This document shows, piece by piece, positions 26,002 to 34,441 of a stretch of 64,000 nucleotides of DNA (position 1 is its first letter; the number at the start of each line of letters is the position of its first letter). Below the pieces are notes generated by a model. It had not been told where the DNA came from. It worked only from the letters and a program-made list of their open reading frames with translations, and did no database searches. This DNA comes from an uncultured Clostridia bacterium (GTDB lineage Bacteria; Bacillota; Clostridia; Christensenellales; Aristaeellaceae): contig CALCUD010000125.1 of NCBI GenBank assembly GCA_937906775.1, forward strand, positions 1-64,000, read 5' to 3'. The position numbers and the translations under genes are program-made.

Positions 26002-27084
26002 ATGGAGCAAGATGTCATTATGCTATTCAATAATGCTCAATGGATACATGATATTGATATGGTTTCTGCAAATCTTCCTGAACTTGATACGTTGGCAGGA
26101 AAAAACATATTGATCACGGGTGCGGCAGGATTGATTTGTTCTGCTGTGGTTGATGTGCTTTTCAGATACAATGATACGCATTCTATACCTGTTCAAATCT
26201 ACGCGGCAGGACGTTGGAAGAGTGAGATGGAAGCGAGATTTCAGGACCTTGTCAATCGCTCCGATTTTCATTTTGTCACATATGATGCTACACGCTTTGA
26301 TAATGCTTTGAACTGTCCGGCAGATTATATTATTCATGGCGCATCGAACGCGCACCCAGCATTGATTGCCAAAGAGCCGGTAGAAACAATGATGAGCAAT
26401 TTCCTTGGTATGAAATATCTGTTGGATTATGCACGGGATTGTTCTACTTCATGCGTTCTCTATATTTCGTCTTCTGAAGTCTATGGAAATAAACCGGGAG
26501 ATCAACCATACAAGGAAAATGAATACGGATATATTGATCTTTTGAATGCGCGAAATTCCTACTCTGTAGGTAAGCGAGCAGCAGAGACTTTATGCGCATC
26601 ATATTCAGACGAATATCACGTAAAGTGTGTTATCGCCCGTCCTGGACATATATATGGACCAACAGCAAATCCAAATGACAGCCGGGTATCATCTTCCTGG
26701 GCTTTTCAAGCAGCCCGTGGTGAAAAGATTTCTATGAAAAGTGATGGAGCACAGATCAGATCTTACTGTTATGTGCTAGATTGTGCATCAGCACTATTGA
26801 AAATATTGATCAAGGGAGAAAAGACCCAGGCGTATAATATTTCGAACCCAAATTCGATAATTAATATCAGAAGATTAGCAGAGATATTGGCAGTCGCTGG
26901 CAATGTGGGTTTAGAGTATGTACCGGTCAGTGAGGATGAGAAAAAGACTTTCAATCCGATGAGTAATAGTTCGCTTGAAAGTTACAATCTTCTCAATTTG
27001 GGTTGGAAAGGGCAGTTCTGCGCTGAGGAAGGATTAATGCATACTGTAAAGATCATCAAAGAGGTTTATGGAGGCAAGCAATGA
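26002..27084 (+). CDS. NAD-dependent epimerase/dehydratase (extended SDR) of the licD group
   Basis: 360 residues; ATG 26002 has only a weak upstream binding site and an alternative is ATG 26020. Rossmann nucleotide-binding motif ITGAAGLICSAVVDV is unusual because the third glycine of GxxGxxG is cysteine. Catalytic region: ISSSEVYGNKPG and YSVGKRAAE (YxxxK). ARPGHIYGP follows. It probably modifies the sugar or polyol before or after cytidylylation by the preceding gene; such SDRs accompany licD and ispD-like genes in Firmicutes glycan loci. Exact reaction unknown. Coupled to the next gene by an ATGA overlap. Confidence 0.85.
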   Translation: MEQDVIMLFNNAQWIHDIDMVSANLPELDTLAGKNILITGAAGLICSAVVDVLFRYNDTHSIPVQIYAAGRWKSEMEARFQDLVNRSDFHFVTYDATRFDNALNCPADYIIHGASNAHPALIAKEPVETMMSNFLGMKYLLDYARDCSTSCVLYISSSEVYGNKPGDQPYKENEYGYIDLLNARNSYSVGKRAAETLCASYSDEYHVKCVIARPGHIYGPTANPNDSRVSSSWAFQAARGEKISMKSDGAQIRSYCYVLDCASALLKILIKGEKTQAYNISNPNSIINIRRLAEILAVAGNVGLEYVPVSEDEKKTFNPMSNSSLESYNLLNLGWKGQFCAEEGLMHTVKIIKEVYGGKQ

Positions 27085-28181
27085 CAATGGATGCCTGCTA
27101 TTTTTGTACAACCCCTTATCAGATAATGGCTTCAATTTTTATGATGACCAGTTCACATGAAATAGCTGATTTATATATCATTAAGCAATTTGATAAAGCT
27201 GATATCTATGGTGAGAGGATTAGGACGTTAGGATTATTCCGTACAGTTCGAGTTATCCACGAAGAAGATGTATATGAACATCAAGTATCTTCTTCTTCGC
27301 TGATTACCCACTTAAGAATTGCCAAGAGTTACTTGCACGTCAGCAGGTTTGCAGCGAAGGTACTTGTAGATGATACTCATTATGAACGGATGTATATATC
27401 GTCGAGAGCATATATACCGCGGATGATACAATTATATTTTTGCAAGAAAAAGATAGATACCGAAGTAATTTACTATGATGATGGTGAAGGTAGCTATATT
27501 AATCCTGAATGCTATAAACCGCGTTCTTTGGATGGAATTGTGCGTATAGCTCTCTTTGGAAAAAACAGTGTAAAACCGGCATCCATCAAGTATTTATATT
27601 CACCGAAATTGTATAGTACACTGAATCCGGAGAATCAGAACCAGGAAATCAGAAAGATTAATGGACTTTGGAATGCCCCTAAAACCAAGGAAATGATTAA
27701 CTATGTGTTTGATTATGACGAAACTAAGCAGATAGACGAAAGAGTTATTATTCTTGATTCGCTTTTTGCAGGAGAAGAACGAAAAAAGGCTGATTCGATC
27801 TATCAAAGATTTATCGATTGTTATGGAGCAGAAAATGTAATTATCAAAAAACATCCCAGAGACACAGAAAAACCTACCTTAGCAATCAAACAATACCTGG
27901 ATTATAGTACACCGTTTGAGGTTTTGTGCATGAACATGGATATGGATCACAAGGTGCTTGTATGTACCGCGTCGACAGCAATGATAATGCCAAAACTTTT
28001 GTTTGATAAAGAACCTGCGGTATTTATGTTATATAAACTTTTGGATGGGACTTCCTTGTTGAATGAATCACGTGACAGGTTACACACGCAAAATGCTGAT
28101 ACTTACCGTGACAAGCGAAAATATCATATAGTTGAATCTGAAAGACAACTCGATAAACTGCTGTCCGTAGCGGAGGAATAA
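27081..28181 (+). CDS. Sialyltransferase-like GT-B glycosyltransferase (GT52/polysialyltransferase type)
   Basis: 366 residues; GGAGG 8 bases before ATG 27081. The N-terminus CYFCTTPYQIMASIFM resembles the CxTPxQ start of GT52 enzymes. The three bacterial sialyltransferase hallmarks are present in order: acidic-acidic-Gly in IYYDDGEGSY (~128), HP in IIKKHPRD (~250), and a Ser/Thr pair in CTASTAMIMPK (~290). Expected reaction: transfer of a CMP-activated nonulosonic acid to the growing repeat unit; CMP donor genes lie at 30818 and 32458. Specificity cannot be read, and other CMP-ulosonate donors such as Kdo are possible. Confidence 0.78.
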   Translation: MTMDACYFCTTPYQIMASIFMMTSSHEIADLYIIKQFDKADIYGERIRTLGLFRTVRVIHEEDVYEHQVSSSSLITHLRIAKSYLHVSRFAAKVLVDDTHYERMYISSRAYIPRMIQLYFCKKKIDTEVIYYDDGEGSYINPECYKPRSLDGIVRIALFGKNSVKPASIKYLYSPKLYSTLNPENQNQEIRKINGLWNAPKTKEMINYVFDYDETKQIDERVIILDSLFAGEERKKADSIYQRFIDCYGAENVIIKKHPRDTEKPTLAIKQYLDYSTPFEVLCMNMDMDHKVLVCTASTAMIMPKLLFDKEPAVFMLYKLLDGTSLLNESRDRLHTQNADTYRDKRKYHIVESERQLDKLLSVAEE

Positions 28182-29360
28182 ATGCGTAAACTATCGGAAG
28201 GGTTTGATCTTTACAATATCTCCGTCTTTTTGTTTTTTTGCATGTTCCTTGCTATGAATACGTTTGTAACCGGCGGGGTTTTTGTTGTAATTTGGTATGC
28301 TATCGGATGCTTGTGTTTTGCTCTTGGAGCATTTGTTGTATTTCATAAATTTTCTTTGAGACTGTTGCCTTTTTTTATCATTTGTGTGATTACTAGTGTG
28401 ATTTGCTATAAAGTGAATCACAATATGTCAGCTACACAGTACATATATCTCATAATGAGCCTGATGATTGGAGCATTGATGGCTGATCCAACTGTTCGGG
28501 CAAACACTATGAAGTATGTTTTGTACATATATATTTTTTATATAACGGCTTCATTTTTGACAGGCGGTATAAATGCCAGAGTCTTTTTGAATTCGTCAAC
28601 AAACTTTGTTTCTGTAAACCTTCTTTATCCAGCTGTAGTTTATTATGTAAAATCAGAGAATGAGAATCGCAGGGTTCCGGTATTTCCAATAGTCGCAGTG
28701 TGGCTTCTTTGTATTTTTGCCAGAGGCCGCGGCGGTATCCTGACAGCTACTTTTCTTTTGTTCTGTATTGTGCTTCGTGCATACAGGGAACAACTCAAAA
28801 ACAAAAAAAACAGGATCATTATCGGTTGTGCGTTAGCTATTGCTGGCATGTTCGCTGTTATGTGTGCGGTTGCGACCAGCGATATTTGGCTGAAATGGGA
28901 TGCGTTCGAGTATTTCAGCAGCAGAGGATTGAAAAGCAAAAGCAGGTTCTTGATCTGGGGCGAATATTTTGACGCGATCAAGCGAAATCCGTCATATCTT
29001 GTTTATGGCGCGCCTTTCACAGATTTGAAGATACAAGTGACAGAAATTCACAATAATATGCATAATTCTTTTTTAAACATACATGTTTACAATGGCTTAG
29101 TTATGTTAATTACAGTCATGGTGTATCTTGTAAAGGTTTTCCTATATGGGATTCACAATCGACAGACAATTTATCTCGCATGCCTTATGACCTTGTGTAT
29201 GAGAGCATTTACCGATAATGTTGTTTGGGGTACATACGGAACGCCAGTTTTTTTCTTCCTGCTGTTTTTTCCCTTTGATTCAGATATAAATAAACGGTTG
29301 ATATTGAATCGTTTTAAATGGAGAATCACAAATGACAAACAAAATCTCCGAGTCAAATAA
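28182..29360 (+). CDS. Wzy-like O-antigen/capsule polymerase
   Basis: 392 residues with about 10-11 membrane helices and a periplasm-side loop containing RGRGGILTA and HNNMHNSFLNIHVYNG, the arginine- and histidine/asparagine-rich loop pattern of Wzy-type polymerases. It directly precedes a Wzx-like flippase and overlaps it by 29 bases. Predicted to polymerise lipid-linked repeat units outside the membrane, with length set by the Wzz-like proteins at 8617 and 10242. Primary sequence of Wzy is poorly conserved, so the call rests on topology, motif and position. Confidence 0.8.
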   Translation: MRKLSEGFDLYNISVFLFFCMFLAMNTFVTGGVFVVIWYAIGCLCFALGAFVVFHKFSLRLLPFFIICVITSVICYKVNHNMSATQYIYLIMSLMIGALMADPTVRANTMKYVLYIYIFYITASFLTGGINARVFLNSSTNFVSVNLLYPAVVYYVKSENENRRVPVFPIVAVWLLCIFARGRGGILTATFLLFCIVLRAYREQLKNKKNRIIIGCALAIAGMFAVMCAVATSDIWLKWDAFEYFSSRGLKSKSRFLIWGEYFDAIKRNPSYLVYGAPFTDLKIQVTEIHNNMHNSFLNIHVYNGLVMLITVMVYLVKVFLYGIHNRQTIYLACLMTLCMRAFTDNVVWGTYGTPVFFFLLFFPFDSDINKRLILNRFKWRITNDKQNLRVK

Positions 29361-30786
29361 TGTTATTAGGGCCAGTGCATGGTATACCATATCAAATTTT
29401 TCTGCTAAGGCTGTCGGTTTTTTGACAGTTCCCATTTTTACCAGATTGCTAACAAAAACCGAAGTGGGGGCATATGACAATATACTTGTATGGATGGAAA
29501 TCCTGTATATTGTTATCAGTTTATGCGTATCAAGTTCAGTGAACCGCGCCAGATTTGATTATCCAGGGAAAATCAATGAATTTTGTTCGACAATTTTGCT
29601 GACAGGTTCTGTTATAACGGCGTGTGTATATGGAATTGTCGTGTTGAAACTTCCTTTTTTTGAGACACTGTTGAAGATTGAAGGCAGATATATTCATCTG
29701 ATGTTTCTGTATATCTTCTTCTATCTGGCATTTGAAATTTTTTCAATACTACAACGAGTACAATACCATTATAAGCTAAGTGCAGCCCTGAGCTTTTTGA
29801 TGACATTTCTCCCAACTGTTGTTTCAGTGATCCTTGTAACTACATTAGGTGACAGACTCGCAGGCAGAACCATTGGGCATATCGTTCCAATTGTTGTGTT
29901 GAGTGCTCCTCTATATGTTTATTTGATTGTTAAGGGAAAAGCAGTAGTCAAACTTTCGTATTTTAAATATGCTTTCCTTTATAGCTGGCCCTTTATACTG
30001 CATTTATTGGCGTTGAGATTACTTAATACCTCTGACCGTATCATGATTGTCCAGATGATTGGGGAAGAGGCAAATGCTATATATGGGATTGCACATAGCT
30101 GTGTTTCAATTGCGTCTCTCTTTTTGACTTCGTTGAACACGGCAATTAGTCCATGGGTGTTTGACCAGTTGGAAGCTAAAGATTATCAGCCATTGAGGAA
30201 AATCACAATACCCTATGTAGGTGGATTTGCTATTCTGGTGCACTTTATCATGTTATTTGCACCCGAAATATTATTGATTATTGGTGGACCGGCGTATGTG
30301 GAAGCAACATCTTGCTTTGTGCCATTGTTTACTAGTATCGTGGTTCAGTTCTGTTATTGCATGTATGTTAATGTTGAACAATATGCAAAGAAAACGTGGA
30401 CAATAGCATTCGGAACAGCGATAGCGGCATTGGTGAATATTGTGTTAAATTATTTGTTGATACCAGTGTTTGGCTATGTAGCCTCAGCCTATACCACGTT
30501 AGTTGGCTATTTAGTGCTATTTTTTGTTCATTTCTGCTTTGTCCGAATCATTGGATATAAGCATATTTATAATGATAAATGGATACTTTTGATTATGGGA
30601 TTCACAATTTTGTTACAGCCGCTTATCCTTGTTCTGTATAAGTATGCATATATACGCTATGCCTTTATTGTGGTGGAGTTTGGAGCGATGTTATTCTATG
30701 CGATTCGAAAAAAGGAAGTGATTATAGCTTTCGTAAATAAACGATTGAAGAAAAATAAAGAAACTGATATTGGTAGCAATATATAA
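29332..30786 (+). CDS. Wzx-like repeat-unit flippase (PST/MATE superfamily)
   Basis: 484 residues, about 12-14 membrane helices. ATG 29332 lies inside the end of the polymerase gene with GGAG 8 bases upstream, implying coupling. The N-terminal pattern ASAWYTISNFSAKAVGFLTVPIFTRLLTKTEVGAYD is characteristic (cited here in parts: FLTVPIFTRLLTKTEVGAYD). Function: moving the undecaprenyl-linked repeat unit to the outer face. Only one such gene is present in the cassette. Confidence 0.9.
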   Translation: MTNKISESNNVIRASAWYTISNFSAKAVGFLTVPIFTRLLTKTEVGAYDNILVWMEILYIVISLCVSSSVNRARFDYPGKINEFCSTILLTGSVITACVYGIVVLKLPFFETLLKIEGRYIHLMFLYIFFYLAFEIFSILQRVQYHYKLSAALSFLMTFLPTVVSVILVTTLGDRLAGRTIGHIVPIVVLSAPLYVYLIVKGKAVVKLSYFKYAFLYSWPFILHLLALRLLNTSDRIMIVQMIGEEANAIYGIAHSCVSIASLFLTSLNTAISPWVFDQLEAKDYQPLRKITIPYVGGFAILVHFIMLFAPEILLIIGGPAYVEATSCFVPLFTSIVVQFCYCMYVNVEQYAKKTWTIAFGTAIAALVNIVLNYLLIPVFGYVASAYTTLVGYLVLFFVHFCFVRIIGYKHIYNDKWILLIMGFTILLQPLILVLYKYAYIRYAFIVVEFGAMLFYAIRKKEVIIAFVNKRLKKNKETDIGSNI

Positions 30787-30817
30787 ATTAATGAATGATG
30801 AAAAGAAAGGCAAACAT

Positions 30818-32425
30818 ATGAAAATTTTAGCAGTCATTCCAGCAAGGGCCGGCTCCAAAGGCATACCTAATAAAAACATACGAATTATTGGCGAAAGACC
30901 ACTTGTTTATTACGCTATTCGAAATGCAATTAATTCAGAATTAATCACAGATGTTGTTGTAAGTACAGATTCGCCTGAAGTTAAGATTATCGCTGAACAA
31001 ATGGGCGTGACATGTAAATGGCGTTGCGATGAATTGTGCGGGGATGCCATTACTTTGGATGCGGTGATTTATGACGCAGTTCCCGGTGATGTTCAATGGG
31101 ACTATGTAGTAACCATGCAACCAACGTCTCCAACCTTGCGTGTAGAAACATTGGATGCCGGTATTCAATATGCTATTGATAATGATTTTGATACTGTTAT
31201 TTCCGCTATTAATAATCCTCATCTTTCCTGGAGTTGTAAAGATGGTGAAATTGTTCCTAATTATGAGAAACGACTAAATAGACAGTATCTGCCTCCGTAT
31301 TATGAGGAAACAGGCGCATTCTTTGTATCAAAGGCGGCAGTGGTCAAGCCGGACTCGCGCTTTGGCAAGAAAGTGAGCGTTTTTGAGATCCCGGAGGATG
31401 AGTCTATTGATGTCGATACGTTTACTGATTTGAAAAATGTTGCTGAAATCATGAATAAGCCGAAAGTGGCTATTTATGTAAATGGGAACAATAAGCGGGG
31501 CATTGGACATATTTACAGAGCGCTTGAATTAGCGGATGAGTTTTTCGTAAAACCGGATATTTACTATGATATCAACCAGACGGATGTTGCGGTGTTTGGC
31601 AAGACTACCCATAATCTTATTCCTGTGGATGGGATACCAGAATTATATGAAAAATGCAGAGAAGTACAGTATTCCCTGTTGATTAATGATATTTTGACAA
31701 CTTCGATCGATTACATGATCGGAATTCGATCTGTTTTGCCCAAGGCACGAATCGTTAACTTTGAAGATCAGGGGGAGGGCGTTGTGAAAGCAGATCTTGT
31801 TTTCAATGCTTTGCTGAGTGACGAGGACATGTCAAATGTACATGCCGGTGAAAAGTTTTATATCGCAAGCAAAACCTTTATGTTCTATAATCCGATAAAA
31901 ATTCGTGAAAAAGTGCATAAAGTTTTCATTTCCTTTGGTGGTGCTGATCCTCAAAACTATTCCGACAGACTGTTGAAAATTATCTCCGAACATGAATGCT
32001 ATAATGCATATGAGTTTGTTGTTGTTTTGGGTCGAGCCAAAGAAAATGTACAGGAACTGCTAAAGTATAATGAGTATGATAACATAACGGTCCTTTATGA
32101 TGTAGCTAATATGCCTGAATTAATGTCGCAATGCGATGTTGCTGTTACTTCCAGAGGAAGAACAGGTTATGAATTAGCTATACTTGGTATACCTACTATT
32201 GCTATGGCACAAAATCACCGTGAAGAACTTCATGGCTTTGTTAGTAATGAAAATGGATTTACTTATATTGGCCTTAATCCGCCTGATGAAATCATTCGCA
32301 GCAATTTGGATATGTATCTTCAGATGTCAGTAGAAAGCAGAACGCATTACCATAATATGCTGCTTTCTCATGATTTGCGTAATGGTCGTAAACGTGTGAT
32401 GGCGCTGATCAACAGCTTACTGTAA
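30818..32425 (+). CDS. CMP-nonulosonate cytidylyltransferase fused to a PseG-like UDP-sugar hydrolase
   Basis: 535 residues; ATG 30818 is 7 bases after AAGAAAGG, and the upstream TTG at 30770 is rejected. Residues 1-~210: NeuA/PseF-type domain (VIPARAGSKGIPNKNIRIIG, STDSPEV, MQPTSPTL, and the metal site DVDTFTDL). Residues ~215-535: GT-B PseG/SpsG-like domain (NNKRGIGHIYRALELAD, ISFGGADPQN, TSRGRTGYELAILGIP). The C-terminal half is predicted to hydrolyse a UDP-2,4-diacylamido-2,4,6-trideoxyhexose and the N-terminal half to activate the finished acid with CTP. These steps flank the NeuB-family condensation encoded by the next gene, so the fusion spans the pathway. Confidence 0.9.
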   Translation: MKILAVIPARAGSKGIPNKNIRIIGERPLVYYAIRNAINSELITDVVVSTDSPEVKIIAEQMGVTCKWRCDELCGDAITLDAVIYDAVPGDVQWDYVVTMQPTSPTLRVETLDAGIQYAIDNDFDTVISAINNPHLSWSCKDGEIVPNYEKRLNRQYLPPYYEETGAFFVSKAAVVKPDSRFGKKVSVFEIPEDESIDVDTFTDLKNVAEIMNKPKVAIYVNGNNKRGIGHIYRALELADEFFVKPDIYYDINQTDVAVFGKTTHNLIPVDGIPELYEKCREVQYSLLINDILTTSIDYMIGIRSVLPKARIVNFEDQGEGVVKADLVFNALLSDEDMSNVHAGEKFYIASKTFMFYNPIKIREKVHKVFISFGGADPQNYSDRLLKIISEHECYNAYEFVVVLGRAKENVQELLKYNEYDNITVLYDVANMPELMSQCDVAVTSRGRTGYELAILGIPTIAMAQNHREELHGFVSNENGFTYIGLNPPDEIIRSNLDMYLQMSVESRTHYHNMLLSHDLRNGRKRVMALINSLL

Positions 32426-32457
32426 GTGAAATTGCTTGAAAGAAAGGAAAAATGAAA

Positions 32458-33492
32458 ATGCTACCTTATATTATTGCTGAGATGGGAGTTAATTTTTACG
32501 ATACGGCTGAGGCTTTATCAATTAGTCCTATGGAAGCGGCCAAACTGTATATAGATAAAGCAGCGGAAGCAGGAGTTGATTGTGCAAAGTTTCAATCATA
32601 TAAAGCTGCAACAATCGTTTCCAAGAATTCGCCGGCATATTGGGATCTGACAAAGGAACCGACAAAAACACAATATGAACTATTCTTACGCCACGATCAT
32701 TTTGATGAAAATGATTACCGGGAACTGTGTGATTATACTCATTCCAAAGGACTTGATTTTACTTCAACTCCTTTTGATTATGCTTCAGCGGACTATTTGG
32801 CGGATTTTGTTGATTTCTATAAGATCTCATCCTCTGATTTGTCTAATATACCATTTATTCGTTATATAGGTACCAAAGGGAAGCCAGTGTATATCTCTGC
32901 CGGAGCAGCTTACCTTTCCGAAACAGAAGTAGCAATACGGACACTGAAAGAAGCCGGATGCAAAGATATCGTTCTTCTTCATTGTGTGCTTTCATATCCG
33001 ACCGAGCCTGCCGATGCAAATCTGAATGTAATCAAAACACTCAAGAATGTTTTTCCGGATATTCGCATCGGTTACTCAGATCATGTGGCACCTGATAAAA
33101 CAATGACAACTTTGACAACTGCGTTTTTACTGGGTGCTGAAGTGATTGAAAAGCACTTTACCCTTGATAAGAAGTTATCAGGTAATGATCACTATCACGC
33201 CGGTGATCCCGAAGATTTTAGGATGGCAATCGAAAACTTCCGCTTGGTTGAAAAGATATTGGGGCAGAAAGAGAAAACAGTACTGGACTGTGAACTCGTT
33301 CCCAGACGGGAAGCTCGTAGGTCTTTGGTTTTGACCCGGGATATGCGGAAAGGGGAAATCATAAAACCCGAGGATTTGATGCCAAAACGTCCCGGGACTG
33401 GTATTTCCCCTGAATTCTTTGATATTGTGGTTGGACGTATTGTTAAATCAGATTTGCAGGAAGATACTATTCTTACTTGGGAATTGATATGA
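32458..33492 (+). CDS. Nonulosonic acid synthase (NeuB/LegI/PseI family)
   Basis: 344 residues; ATG 32458 (9 bases after AAAGGA) is preferred to ATG 32452. N-terminal TIM barrel with IIAEMGVNF, AKFQSYKA, TSTPFDYAS, the HCVLSYPTEP segment, IGYSDHVAP and EKHFTLDK, then a C-terminal antifreeze/SAF domain (RSLVLTRDMRKGEIIKPEDL) as in NeuB proteins. Reaction: condensation of phosphoenolpyruvate with a 6-carbon N-acyl sugar to a nine-carbon ulosonic acid. The PseG-like partner suggests a legionaminic- or pseudaminic-type product rather than Neu5Ac; no NeuC epimerase is seen. Confidence 0.92.
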   Translation: MLPYIIAEMGVNFYDTAEALSISPMEAAKLYIDKAAEAGVDCAKFQSYKAATIVSKNSPAYWDLTKEPTKTQYELFLRHDHFDENDYRELCDYTHSKGLDFTSTPFDYASADYLADFVDFYKISSSDLSNIPFIRYIGTKGKPVYISAGAAYLSETEVAIRTLKEAGCKDIVLLHCVLSYPTEPADANLNVIKTLKNVFPDIRIGYSDHVAPDKTMTTLTTAFLLGAEVIEKHFTLDKKLSGNDHYHAGDPEDFRMAIENFRLVEKILGQKEKTVLDCELVPRREARRSLVLTRDMRKGEIIKPEDLMPKRPGTGISPEFFDIVVGRIVKSDLQEDTILTWELI

Positions 33493-33532
33493 TTTTTATT
33501 TAGTCATTTCAAAATATCATGACGAAAGGACT

Positions 33533-33558
33533 ATGATGATTTATCGAACAATCATCAT
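33533..33558. other. 9-bp inverted repeat between the synthase and spsF genes
   Basis: ATGATGATT at 33533-33541 and AATCATCAT at 33550-33558 form a perfect 9-bp stem with an 8-base loop. No T-run follows, so this is not a standard terminator. The best ribosome binding site here (GAAAGGA) precedes ATG 33533 of a 31-codon frame that overlaps the start of spsF out of frame; translational coupling is possible. Confidence 0.4.
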
Positions 33559-33569
33559 GAATCAGTGTA

Positions 33570-34289
33570 ATGAAAGGGATCAAGGCTATAATTCAAACGC
33601 ATATGAGTTCAACCAGATTACCTGGTAAAGTTCTTTTGGATATACACGGACAGCCTGAATTGTACAGAGTAATTGAACGTTGCAGTCAGGCGAAGAGTAT
33701 TAGTGATATTATTATTGCTACATCAACTCTCGAATGTGATGATATTATTGCTGAGAAATGTGACGAGTGGGGCGTGCATTGCTATCGGGGAAGCGATACG
33801 GATGTTTTGTCCCGCTATTGGGGTGCAGCACAACAATATTCAGCTGATGTTTATTTTCGAATTACTTCAGATAATCCTCTTAATGATGCAGGATTTCTGG
33901 ATGGAATGGCTTCTTTTTTTGAAAAATCGAATGTACGTTACTTGGGTGGTAACGGAAAAAATCCCATTGGTGTTGGAGGTGAAATTTTCACCTCTGAAAT
34001 ATTGGAAGAAGCAGCATTGAAGTCAACGGAAGATTATGAACATGAGCATGTAACGCCATATATGTATTGGAAACAGGATTCTATTGGCAGATATCCGTAT
34101 GAACCGGATCATTCAATGTATAGATTGACAATGGATACTCCAGAAGATTATCAGCTTATACAAGCAGTTTATGAGGCTTTGTATCAGGAGGGTAATCAAT
34201 TTACATTGCAAGAAATTATATGTTTCTTACAAGAACATCCGGAAATTGCTTCTATTAACTCATCTATTGTTCAAAAGAAAGTAAAATAA
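33570..34289 (+). CDS. SpsF-like cytidylyltransferase family protein
   Basis: 239 residues. ATG 33570 is the only start before an in-frame stop at 33558; it has no good binding site. GT-A-like nucleotidyltransferase fold with IIQTHMSSTRLPGKVL, IATSTLECDDIIAEKC and RITSDNPLNDAGFLD. SpsF/NeuA-like proteins of this type accompany NeuB-family synthases in spore-coat, flagellar glycan and capsule loci; a nucleotide-transfer role in sugar acid metabolism is likely but unproven. It may serve a second activated compound, since a CMP-transferase domain already exists in the 30818 gene. Confidence 0.83.
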   Translation: MKGIKAIIQTHMSSTRLPGKVLLDIHGQPELYRVIERCSQAKSISDIIIATSTLECDDIIAEKCDEWGVHCYRGSDTDVLSRYWGAAQQYSADVYFRITSDNPLNDAGFLDGMASFFEKSNVRYLGGNGKNPIGVGGEIFTSEILEEAALKSTEDYEHEHVTPYMYWKQDSIGRYPYEPDHSMYRLTMDTPEDYQLIQAVYEALYQEGNQFTLQEIICFLQEHPEIASINSSIVQKKVK

Positions 34290-34318
34290 GTAGAATGCAT
34301 GGTTAATATACGGTCGAA

Positions 34319-34399
34319 ATGGATATGCTGCGTGTCCTGTTTGATGAGATTGGACGCAAAGACAATAGCAAGGTGTATGAGAAAACACTTCCTAAATAG
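34319..34399 (+). pseudogene. Possible gene remnant or small ORF in the gap before the GT87 gene
   Basis: A 26-codon frame (MDMLRVLFDEIGRKDNSKVY...) lies in an otherwise empty 150-base gap. It has no convincing binding site and no recognised family; it reads like the end of a lost protein. Low confidence. Confidence 0.2.
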
Positions 34400-34441
34400 C
34401 AAATAAGCGGTACTAAATGAGAATGATTCTTTACTCGAACG

